Source: Platerodrilus igneus (Eukaryota > Arthropoda > Insecta > Coleoptera > Lycidae). From it: a stretch of 64,000 bases of DNA. Below the pieces are notes generated by a model that did no database searches, had not been told where the DNA came from, and was given only the letters and a program-made list of their open reading frames with translations. The position numbers and the translations under genes are program-made. The stretch is taken from contig JARFIW010001456.1 in the NCBI GenBank assembly GCA_036346225.1, forward strand, positions 124,001 through 188,000, read 5' to 3'. Below, one piece after another: positions 11,898-21,644 of the stretch; the stretch's first letter is position 1, and the number at the start of each line of letters is the position of its first letter.

Positions 11898-12442
11898 AGT
11901 TACATATCCCCCATATCAATATGTATAATAATTTAAATGCATTTAGTAATGGCAAGTTACATTGTATTAATTGAAGGTAACAATACTAAAGGTTAATCAG
12001 AGTTCATATCAGATATGAGAACGGAAGCAAACGCAACCTGATACTGCAGGCGCAGATACAAGGAACTGCAATAAAGTAGTCTTAATTAAAATTACGTAGA
12101 ATAAGACCATGTATGTTTATCAAGAAGTTGCATACGTGAGATCTGCACTTTTCCATAACATGATGTGAGACTAGGAATTACATAAATACTCTGAGGAGCT
12201 CCTAATAGCCAGTCAGTCTCGAACTTCATAACTTTAACATTGTTGGTAGTTCAAGCTACTGATTGATAATTATTAAAATATTAACTTTGTTTAATTTGTT
12301 AAATTAAAAGTCACGTTAATGAACATAACGTACAAGTTGTTAAACCATTTTTGTAATTACTGTTTAAAAATAAGTTTGATATAAGTGTTTATAGAAAATA
12401 AATGTTTTTAAAAAGAAGCTCCCATAGGCCCAAAACCTATTT
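11898..12442 (+). repeat. 3' LTR of AGTTA-type gypsy element
   Basis: The 545-bp LTR starts AGTTACATATCC and ends AACCTATTT. A TATA-like ACATAAATA is near 12181, with GAGGAGCTCCTAATAGCCAG just downstream. CGCG follows at 12443-12446, matching 7203-7206. It lacks the TA-flanked insertion seen in the 5' LTR. Confidence 0.88.
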
Positions 12443-12446
12443 CGCG

Positions 12447-13480
12447 GTCTTCATACTGCGATGTTGTGGTCAGTGTCTATATCTGCTGTTGAGTAGCTTC
12501 TGCAGTCTTTTACTTGATCTCTAAACCGTTGTCGAACAAGAATGTAATTTATTTGATATCTCCCTATGTCTCCTGACATTTTCGACGTATGAGTCTTCTA
12601 GGACGATGTTGAAACAATGTGTTTTTGATGGTTAAATGGTTTCTGTCGCAAAGTTCTACCAGTCAATTTCCACTGTTGTTTCTCGTGCCTATTCCAAATA
12701 AACATACTACCGCTCTTTCCTTACCCTCACCTACCATTGCTTTAAAATCCTCCGTAATTATTAAGTTGTGAAGTCTTTCTACGCATCGTAGTATGTCTTC
12801 GATATCTTTGTAGATCGCTTCTACCTCTTCCTCACTGTTGCTAGAGGTGGCATGTATACTTGTATTATTATTATTTACCGGTTTAGATTCTAATCTAACC
12901 ATGAGTACTCCTTTGTTCTTTTGTAAGTAGTTTTCTATACATTGTCATATGTTTTTTCGCATAACTATATCCACACTTCCTCGGATCCTGTACAAATTAC
13001 TCTAAACTCTCCGCTCTAATAATCCCCTGCATCTGGCCACCGAACTTTGCTAATCCTTACTATATCTAATGCTAATCAATCCATTTTAATTTTCAGATTC
13101 TCTAGCTTACCTACTTACTTCATGCTTCTGACATTCCCCGCTCTGTGACTCACAGATATTCTCGGCTATTCTTTTAAAATTGCTGATCACATACTTTGAA
13201 TTAGTCCCCTCTCGGGGATCCGAATGCGAGATTTTTTTAATTCCGGAATTTTTACCCTGGAAGATGTCATCATATTAATTACAATTTAAGTACGCTGTGT
13301 ACTTGGGAGGGAATGTGGTGGTTTCCCATTGCCTTCCACATCGCAGTACTGTGCTTTAGAATGTCATACCGACCCCTATGGTCTCTGCCACTTTTAAGTA
13401 CCGAAAGAGCTTCTGCCCTTCTTTCGGGGGTAAAATGGCCAATATTTGTTAATTTTACTTCTGATGCAGAGTTTTAAACA
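12447..13480 (-). pseudogene. LINE copy 2, endonuclease half and 5' leader
   Basis: On - the endonuclease begins near 13130 with GNVRSM, then VGKLENLKIKMD and ISKVRWPDAGDY. The open frame 12663-12902 has NLIITEDFKAMVGEG in place of the catalytic GDFNA region, and the end reads ISYILVRQRF-like and DHNIAV near 12460-12475. It joins in sense to the half at 5095-7202 if the gypsy element is removed. 13200-13480 carries the leader typical of these LINEs, with TGGTGGTTTCCCATTGCCTT near 13316-13335. Confidence 0.85.
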
Positions 13481-14297
13481 CGCAATGAGATAAATTATTT
13501 TTATAGTGTTCGCGTTGTGACGTCATCGGAAACATTTTTATTACTTAAGGTGTTTTTCTGCCCGTAATGGGAAAGCAAGATTGCCCGTTTATAATAGCTG
13601 ATTATCTGAAATTGTAAACTCAATCAACTTTTTGAGGATTTGGCGATCAACGTTTTCTCCATCTTCTATTTTTGTAATAAACAAGATTCCTTCGTGATTA
13701 GTCAAGGAAAGTTGCCATTAAATGAAGAGATGTTTTAGACCTGAAGCGTTGCTTATAATACTTCTTAAATATCCTTGAATGAATTTTGAATATCCCACAT
13801 ATTGCGTACATAGTAAAACGAAGATGCGACATTGGGCAACGTACAAAACGTTGCAGATCATGAAATATTTGTATCGATGGATTTAAAAAATGAGTGAAAT
13901 ATGATTAATACACAATGTAGGAAACGTGCTCACCATTCAAATGCTATCATTGGGAGACATTTAAAAAGACGGAGAATTAATCAGATAAAATAGTTTGCAA
14001 AGCATTTATGATAATAACTTAAGTATTATTAAGCAACACCTGCACTTTGTTAGAAACTAATAATCCTCGTCTAGTTAAACCTTATCCCGATTAGCAAAAA
14101 ATTTCGTAATATGTTGTAATTGTAATCATCAGAATTTCTTTATATTATTATTTCTATGGTTGAACTTCTCAGTCCAATCATAACCATACGTAATTGATGT
14201 GTATGTCCCCGATTAATTTACGAACTCATTATCACCGAGTGAAAATTGAAAAATATGATCGTCATATAACCGTATTTGTAAATCCTTTTGTCGCCTT
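13481..14297. other. No recognisable gene
   Basis: AT-rich, no assignable coding or repeat structure. It is the unique-looking flank of the solo LTR that follows. Confidence 0.55.
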
Positions 14298-14301
14298 AGC
14301 G

Positions 14302-14856
14302 AGATAGGTTTTGGACCTCTTGGAGCGGCTTTTTAAAAAGGCTTCTTCCAAAAAACTGTTCTATTAATTTAATTGAAACAGAAATTACAATGTTAATTTT
14401 AATTACAGGTACATTATATGCAACAACGTATTGGGATCAAAAATATTCTAAATTGACATTCACTTTAAATTAACTAAAATTAGGGTAAGTAGTTGAACAA
14501 CCAACAATGTTAAAGTTGTGAAGATCGAGACTGACTGGATATCTTGGGCTCCTAATGGTATTTATGCTATCCCTGCCCCTCACATTGATTGTGGGAACTG
14601 CAGAACTCATGTCTGCTTATTTCTTTATACAATACAATATATTACTTCTTAGTAATCTTAATTTATTGTGACTTGCACCTGCACTGTCATGTTACGTCTG
14701 TAGTACAAAGTATTCACATCCGTTCTCATGTCTGGTTTATGAGTTTCCATTAACCTTTTGTAATATGTCCTTCAATTATACATTGTAACAATCTAACTTA
14801 AGATTTAATAATTCCATTTGATTACATATATATCCTAATTTGGGGGATATGTAACT
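14302..14856 (-). repeat. Solo LTR, AGTTA-type family
   Basis: The 555-bp LTR is on the minus strand, starting AGTTACATATCCCCC (at 14856) and ending CCAAAACCTATCT (at 14302). It aligns with the LTRs at 7207 and 11898 but is clearly diverged. It is bounded by the 4-bp duplication AGCG at 14298-14301 and 14857-14860. No internal sequence is present, so it is the product of LTR-LTR recombination. Confidence 0.92.
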
Positions 14857-14860
14857 AGCG

Positions 14861-15869
14861 TCGTATTAAGAAATGGGCTTACACTAAAAAGTATTAGTAT
14901 AAAATTACATTTAGGAGCTTAATGTAATATCTTGTCTGCATATGTATTTATCCAGATTTATCGTAGATGAAGAAAAATTATAACACACAATCTCCCTATG
15001 AATTTTAATATTTTGAATAATACAACTACATATTTCAGGCCTCATGAATCCATCCTCAGGTTAACAATAAAATAAAATTACTTTCCAGGTCACAAAATGA
15101 AAATCTGTAATATACAAAACGTGGCGATTCAATATCTTATCTTACCTATTAAAGCATATGAAACAAAAGGTTTTATGTCATTAATATGAGTATTGCATTA
15201 TGCTAAAATTTAAATTTGAAACCCCTCCATGAAAGAAAGTCCATGGAGAAAGCAAAAACAGCCAAAACATTTAAATAATAAGTCTACAAGTAATGTCAGC
15301 AGACAAAAGAAGAAAATGGACAAAAGCTTGATCGTTTTGAATATAACAGTTGTAATGAACATGATTGCCAACTTTATTATATATGTTCTTTAAAACGTGT
15401 ATTGAACTTACCATCAGCTTGTTCGATATAGAAACAATTGAATAATAAACAATTTAGTTTGTAGATACCTGAATGATCTAGTGAAGAAATCGGGTGTTTA
15501 TTTCGAACTAAAATCATATTAGAAATCATATTAGAAAAAACAATGTTAACATTAAATTTAGGAAAAATATTTTAAATTTTAAGCGAAATATTGTCGTAAG
15601 AGGGAATACTGAGAAAGATTATTATTATTGTTTGAATTTTATTAAGTAAACTGTTAATTATACTGTTCAGATAATTATTATTAACTGCACTTTGTTTAAT
15701 GTCAAGTTCTTGAAAAAAATTTTGAGAAAGAGGAGTTAATAATAGTCTTCTGATGAGGAAGTTAAAACTTGCTAATTTATATGACCAAGCTTGATAAGAA
15801 TCATAAGGAATGATATTATCAGTGGTTGTTATTTTTTGTAGATACTGGATTTTACAAAAGCAATGACTT
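14861..15869. other. No recognisable gene
   Basis: AT-rich, with no coding similarity noticed. The BEL/Pao remains start toward the right end, but their exact 5' limit is unclear. Confidence 0.5.
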
Positions 15870-16366
15870 CAATGACTTGAGCTGTCTACGTCCGGTCTTT
15901 TTTTAACTTTGGCCTCTTTAACCGCCATTCCGGAGCCCGCCTTTTCTCACCTTCCGCTTAACCGCCTCTTTCGTTGAGAATTGCTTTAGCGAATTCAACA
16001 AGATTTTGGTCCCGTTGGTCGAAGGAGTATTTGCACTCGCTACAACAACGCTCCAAGTGGCACATATCGTCTTCTCAAGTTGAATTGGACACCTCAGTGC
16101 TGATTAAAGTCGCTATTGTTCCTTCCCTTCGTTGGTTCTTCGGCCGTGTTGTGACTGTGCATTCTGGAACGGATGTGTCGTTATGGTAGTCACACTTAAA
16201 ACTGCTCATGGCGAGCTGAAATGTCCTGTGTCAAAGCTTTGTTCTTTGCCCTCAATATAAAAATAATTTTTTTTTGTTTTTGTAAATCTTTTTTCTTCGC
16301 TTTTTCATCCCGCCCACTCCTTTTAATTATTCTCTTTTAAAATGCTTTCCATTTTGGTGGGCAGTA
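15870..16366 (+). pseudogene. 3' end of BEL/Pao polyprotein
   Basis: The frame carries the C-terminal signature of BEL/Pao integrase: FSHLPLNRL (near 15940), then WSKEYLHSLQQRSKWH (16012-16060), LRWFFGRVVTVHSG (16127-16167) and TAHGEL about 16200-16217 after a frameshift. Family members end with RWSREYLxxLQQRxKW and LGRVxxVxPGxDG. Stops and a frameshift mark it as dead. Only the 3' end is present. GGTGGGCAGTA just before the LTR is a plausible polypurine tract. Confidence 0.82.
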
Positions 16367-16660
16367 TGTTCCGTTTATAATTATACATAAAAAACTGCTT
16401 GCCTTATTTTAAACATTTAGAATTTGTTAACTATTATCTCCGCCCGGTATATTCAAATATCATTGTATGTATCGTGAAATTACATCAAACACCGCGCCTG
16501 TGTATTTAAGTGCCGCGAATACCAATAAACTATGCTGTGTCTTCGCATGTGCAAGAACTATCTTATCAACTGTCAGGGAAAGGACGCGACTTATTCTACT
16601 ATCGTTTCCCGTCCTGGACGGCCGCAATAAATAAATGTGCTACGCTTCGCTATATTTACA
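16367..16660 (+). repeat. LTR of the BEL/Pao element
   Basis: It starts TGTTCCGTTTATAATT after the polypurine-like tract and probably ends TATATTTACA (TG...CA). A promoter-like TGTATTTAAGTGCC is near 16500-16513 and AATAAA signals near 16524 and 16626. The left LTR and most of the element are absent, so the start is anchored by the adjoining coding remains and the end is inferred. Confidence 0.6.
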
Positions 16661-17086
16661 AGGTAAATGCTTTAAAGTAATCGTTGTTTATTATTATCAT
16701 TTGCGATTACAATGTCCACTTTTCTTTATCACTGTTAGTTATCGAAATACCGCCGCATTAATTTTACAATTAGTGTTATAATTGAAATTTAAAAAAGGCA
16801 AATTATGAAATTTAGAATAAATTTTGAATATTTTACATTCAACTCCTGACTTCCGTTTAGAACTCAATGAAAACAAACTAAACTTGATGCCTCCTCTCTT
16901 AGAAGAACAGACAGAAAACCGGGTAGATCTAAGCAATTTACAGTTATTATACTATACCTTTTCACCGCTTCCTAACCATCTTTTATGTAAATGTGTGTTT
17001 GTGATGTAAACAACAGTATAATATGCGAATTTAACTCCTCAAAACAATCTATAGGAGTCTTAGCTGTGTTGGCTTCTATAGAAAAA
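16661..17086. other. No recognisable gene
   Basis: AT-rich with short open frames on both strands that overlap each other. No family was recognised. Confidence 0.5.
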
Positions 17087-17217
17087 TACTGTTATATGTC
17101 GCAATTTCAAATTGTTACATTATTACAGTTCATTTCCTATTCTATTTTGCCTTTAGTTTATCTCCAGGGACAAGCATGAATAACTTAATCCAAACCACTT
17201 GTTTAATCAAGACCGCT
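17087..17217 (-). repeat. Left arm of an inverted repeat around the gypsy complex
   Basis: Read on -, from 17217 leftwards, it starts AGCGGTCTTGATTAAACA and stays similar to the plus strand from 32324 to about 32455 (131 bp with scattered mismatches). The right arm is the DNA directly abutting the 5' LTR of the large minus-strand gypsy element. The left arm abuts its truncated 3' end. Confidence 0.8.
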
Positions 17218-18115
17218 TGCTCTAGATTGTGCTCATGTCAATAAGTGAAACTTGTAAAAAGCCGTTTGTACTACGGTCGGTTATGCAGAAAGAAATTAAT
17301 TAATATTATTAAATAGAGATGAATGTTGTAATTTTTGTGCGAGGCGCGTTCCCGTTTTGGACAATAAAGAAAATACATTTTTGATGAGTTAAGGATTTGG
17401 TGCTAAGCTTACACACGTGGTTATTTTCCTGATTGTTATTTTGTGCCTGGTTGTTTTTCGTCACTCTGTGTATAATGTGGTTCTTCCGGATCTGCGGTTG
17501 CGCCTGTTTGCTGGAGTTCTTCGTCATCTGAGTCCGATTGTTCTTGCTTGTGCAACTAATTAGCTGGTATTAGCTAAGGATCGTTGTTTTTTAGGATGCA
17601 GGAGATGTGATTATTCTCGCGCTTCTTTCCTCTCCGAATTACGTAATTGACTTATCCTAGCTTGTCTATTATTTTATACGGCCCATAATATTTGAGTAGC
17701 AGCTTATCACTTTTACCTACAAACCTTCGTGGAACAAATATTCGAACCTTGTTTCCAATTTCAAAAGATAATGGCCTGCGTTGTTGGCTATTGTGAATAT
17801 TTTGGATGGCTAAATGCCGTATGTATAGTGCTCGTTCGCGGATTTTTAAGACCTCTTCCACTGATACCTCTTGCTTCAACGAAGCTTCAGTTGGCAAGAT
17901 GGCTTCTCTTGCAAAAACTAAATGGAAGGGTGAGAATTTAGTGGTGGTATGGGTGGCGGTATTATGTGCATAAACTACATTTTGGACGTATTGGCACCAA
18001 TTAGTCTAGTCTGTATCAATCGTCATAGACAATATGTCGGCAGTAGTTTTATTGAATCGCTCCGTCAACCCATTAGTGGCTGGATGGTAACTGGAAGTGT
18101 ACTGACTGCGGACTC
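17218..18115 (-). pseudogene. Integrase C-terminal half and pol end, large minus gypsy element
   Basis: On - from 18115 the frame gives SSYHPATNGLTERFNKT, with the third catalytic residue (Glu) of the integrase DDE core, then HNTATHTTTKFSPFHLVFAR. The open frame 17652-17897 ends with the GPY/F-type module (KLLLKYYGPYKIIDKLG). A charged tail rich in Asp and Glu (about 17460-17540) follows. The 3' LTR is missing: recognisable element sequence stops near 17218, where the inverted-repeat arm begins. A SINE separates this part from the rest of integrase. Confidence 0.85.
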
Positions 18116-18123
18116 CCATTATT

Positions 18124-18434
18124 AGGCGTCGCCGTGGATCAATGTAGTAAGCGTAAGACTACGGATCCCAAGGTCCCGGGTTCAAATCCCGACACGGCCG
18201 ACTGCTTGAAAAATGGTAGGTGAGCATTTTTCACAAATATTACGCCCTCGTTCGGATGAGAGGTTAAATGGAGGTCCCGTGTGTGAGTGTTGTCACGCAC
18301 GTTAAAGATCCCTACCTTGCCTGAATGGCAAGGCTTCGGCAAAATTCTAAAATTTTTCCAGGCAACAAAAAACTCGCCTCCTGGCCAATGTAGTACCTTC
18401 GGGTGGAGCATTGGAAATGTAATTGAACGTACTT
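18124..18434 (+). mobile_element. tRNA-derived SINE in integrase
   Basis: The head is tRNA-like, with B box GGTTCAAATCC at 18179-18189 and an A-box-like TGGATCAATG near 18135. It is followed by a body with CACGCACGTTAAAGATCC near 18295-18312. Flanking CCATTATT at 18116-18123 and 18435-18442 is the target duplication. Removing the SINE and one duplicate joins the two halves of the host integrase around FKIM and VRSQ. Transcription would be by RNA polymerase III. The body family was not identified. Confidence 0.9.
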
Positions 18435-18966
18435 CCATTATTTTAAAAAGTTGGGTTACCATTTCTGATTGAGACACTTCGCCCCTATCGCTTAAGATAG
18501 TCCGTGGACAGCCGTGTCGTAAAATAATTCGATTCAATAAGAAATCATCTATGTTTTCAACTTTTCCGTTCAATATGGCTTGTGCTTCCACATATCTTGT
18601 AGGCGAACAAGTACAAACAACAATAAAAGTGTTTCCGGTATTGGATTTTTTAAAAGGTCCCAATAGATCAATGCCGATTTTGTTAAAAGGCTGGGAGATT
18701 GGGAGACTCTGAAGCTCCACCGCAGGTTTAAGATGTCCCTGACCTTTTCTGGCCTGGCAGTCTACACAGCCAGCTACATATTTTTTTATATCTCTCAACA
18801 TCAAGTCCCAGTAATAACGGCTTTCGATTTTATAAAATGTCTTTATATATCCAAGGTGATTTGATACAGCGTCACTGTGATAGGAATAGAGAACTTCCCC
18901 AATGAGAGAATTTGGAATGACTAATAAATTCGAGAGTACTAATGGTTGGATGTTTTTTCGATATAA
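18435..18966 (-). pseudogene. Integrase N-terminal half, large minus gypsy element
   Basis: The minus frame has the zinc-binding HHCC region (SDAVSNHLGYIKT near 18860-18880, then CVDCQARKGQGH at about 18750) and the core with IGIDLLGPF (first Asp, near 18670) and ILSDRG (second Asp, near 18500). The SINE at 18124-18434 splits it before the catalytic Glu. In the uninterrupted reading the open frame simply runs on into the SINE, so the last 100 residues of 18139-18804 are not integrase. Confidence 0.85.
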
Positions 18967-18970
18967 TACG

Positions 18971-19540
18971 AGTTATAGGATCCCCCATCTATTATACATA
19001 CAAAACTAATATCTTTATTAGGAAATATTAGGAAACATTAGGAAATGTTAGGACAGTGCAACAATGTCGTTGCAACATTTTATTACAATTTATTAAGATG
19101 ATTTCAGTTCCCACGAGTGGAAACGCTACAAAGTAGCACAAGGATAAGTGACACTGCAGATGTCAGGTCACAGACGGTCGTAGGATGTCACGTACCGAGA
19201 TTACGCAGAATAAGCCTGCAACATTGTAATAATGAATAGCTTTTAAGATAGCAACTATGTATTATGAAGTGTAAGCGGACATTACGTTCGCAGGTTCCCA
19301 CAGAATTGTGAGGGGGAGAAAGTTATATAAGGACCAGGAGCTCCACTCCTAGTCAGTTCATCAAACGTTCAGCTTTTACCTTGCAGTTCGTAGATAACTC
19401 ACTGTACAATTAATTAATAATTTCGACTTAGAATAAATTAATTCAAGATTGTAATTGTTCAAATCTGTAAAACAAATAAATGTGTTAAGGACCAAAGAAG
19501 TCTTTTTAAAAAGGACCGCTCGAAGCCACGAACCTTAACT
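18971..19540 (+). repeat. Solo LTR with AGTTA/TAACT termini
   Basis: 570 bp beginning AGTTATAGGATCCCCC and ending AACCTTAACT, the ends forming the inverted repeat AGTTA/TAACT. TACG flanks it at 18967-18970 and 19541-19544. Promoter-like GTTATATAAGGACC is near 19323, with AGGAGCTCCACTCCTAGTCAG downstream, recalling the other AGTTA LTRs, to which it is a distant relative. It lies between RNase H and integrase of the minus gypsy element and in opposite orientation to it. Confidence 0.93.
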
Positions 19541-19544
19541 TACG

Positions 19545-21636
19545 TAGTCTTGAAGAATATAATTTTTTGCGTGTTTATTTTCGGCAATGGATCTTTTAGA
19601 ATTTGTATTAGTCGCTTTAGCTTTCTGTCTTTTAGTTGTTCCGTTTGAATATCGCTAGCAGAAAGCAAAAATGTCGGTAAATCTAATGTTTGTGTTTCGT
19701 CTTCTTCCGTTGCTACAAATACTGGGTTTCTGGACAAGCAAGCTACATCGCGGTGTCTTTTACCGTCTATATGTTGGATAGTAAAATCAAATTCCGTTAA
19801 TTTTAGGATCCATCGCGCCAAACGACCTGAAGGGTTTTTAATGGTCTTTAATGAACAAATGGCACTATGATCGGTTTTTATATTAATCAGTCTACCCCAA
19901 ATACTACTACTCCATATTATTGCTAATGTCTCCAATTCCGTAATTATATAATTAGCTTCGGCTTTCGTAAGACTTCTTGAAATGTATGCTACAGGGTGAA
20001 ACTTATTATTTTGCTTTTAAAGCAAAATTCCAGCTAACCCGCTTTTGGAAGCGTCTGTGCGTAATTCTTTGTCAGCATCTGGGTCAAAGTGTATTAAAAC
20101 AGGTGCAGTGACCAATTTATCCTTAAGTGTGTTAAATGCCTGTTCGTGTTCGTCCGTTCATTTGAATTTAAACTTTTTTTTTGAAAAGTTGATGTAAAGG
20201 ATAGGCTAAAATCGAAAATCCGGCAATAAATTTCCGATAATAGTTAGCCAGTCCCAAGAAACTCTGTAGTTTCTTAACTTTTTCTGGACGTGGAAGTCTT
20301 TAATGACTTTGATCTTGTCCTCATCTGGACTGAGTCTAGCGCTTGATACCTTGTGCACTTACATAATTACCTCAGGTTGTGCGAATGTACACTTGCATGG
20401 TTTCAACGTTAGTCCAGCGGATCGTAATCTCATAAAAGCATTTGTCAGACGTTTTAAGTGTTCTTCAAATGTTTCGCTAAAGATGTAAACATGATCAATG
20501 TAAATAAGTAATTCCCGCCATTTAAGGTTTTTGAAAACAATATCCGCTAAATGAGAAGAGGAAGATGGGCTGTTACATTCCCTGAACAAAAGTCTTTGAA
20601 ACTCATAAAGACCATCAGGTCCTATAAACGCAGTCTTTGATTTGCTTTCTTCAGAGAGACCAACTTGAAAATAACCACTCAATAAATCAAGGCTAGAAAA
20701 GTATCTCGAGTTCTTAAGGTATAAGAACATATCGTCAATGCGTGGTAGAGGGTAGAACGATTTTGTTGTTACAGCATTAAGCTTTCTGTAATCCACACAG
20801 AATCTGTAGCTATTATTTTTCTTTTTGACTAACACAATTGGACTTGTCCACGGGCTTTGTGATCTAGTTATTATACCGTTTTCGAGCATTTCTGATATTT
20901 GCTTTTGGATAATTTCTCTTTCCTTTTGAGATACCCGGTAAGGTCTACTTATAACCGGAGCAGCTGTATCTGTATCTATCGTATGAGTCACTAGTGATGT
21001 GCGTCCTAATTTATCAGAAGTTTCGCTAAAAACGTTGTTAAATTCATCTAGAAGACTTGTAAGTTGTGATTTTTCGTTCGGTGACAGGTTTTTGTTTGCT
21101 TTAAAATTAAAACACGGCTTTCGTTTCAAATTTGAGGATTTCCTCACTACCGTATTTAACATTGGATATTCTACTTTTTGAAGTACTGTCCCAATTGTAG
21201 AATTCTGCATTAAATTTAATTTTTCCTGTACGTGTGAAACAATGTTTACCTGTAATCTATCATTGTCATAGTAGTGACCCTTTGTAACAGACAAAGTCTT
21301 TTCAGTCAATAATTTTGTTTTTGGCAAAAAACTAAACAATGGAGGCAGGTTTTTACATTTAACTTCAAGTGGTAGCTCCTCATTTCGGTTAAGTATAATA
21401 TCGCGTGACAATTGTACTTTAGTTGGTTTGTTGGAGCCACTTGTCAAAAAATTGGTGCTTGATACATAATCGTTAAATAGGCGTTGATTCGTAGTTAGTG
21501 CAATTGGCGATGTGCAATGATTGTTCCTAAAAGTAACCGTCCCGCTCTTAAAATCCAAGATTGTCTCATTATCCTGAAGATATTTGAGTCCTAATATCAA
21601 AGGTACTGGAAGTTCATGTATTACTAAACTAGGAAT
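19545..21636 (-). pseudogene. Protease end, RT and RNase H, large minus gypsy element
   Basis: The open frame 20359-21600 carries the end of protease (ILGLKYLQDNETILDF) and RT motifs: ITRSQSPWTSPIVLVKKK, FCVDYRKLNAVT, FSSLDLLSGYFQVGL. The catalytic YxDD reads YIDH at 20491-20502, so the second Asp is lost. After a broken stretch, 19540-19935 has the RNase H end (KTDHSAICSL, NPSGRLARWI, then QHIDGKRH). Frames shift near 20300-20040 and near 19560. The YIDH change alone would inactivate the enzyme. Confidence 0.9.
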
Positions 21637-21644
21637 ATTTAAAT

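Noticed and set aside
18125..18195. A possible tRNA gene
   Set aside because: The B box and tRNA-like head are followed by a SINE body and the whole unit is bounded by an 8-bp duplication, so it is a SINE head.
18139..18430. The last 100 residues of the integrase frame 18139-18804
   Set aside because: They are translated SINE sequence; integrase continues at 18115 after the SINE.
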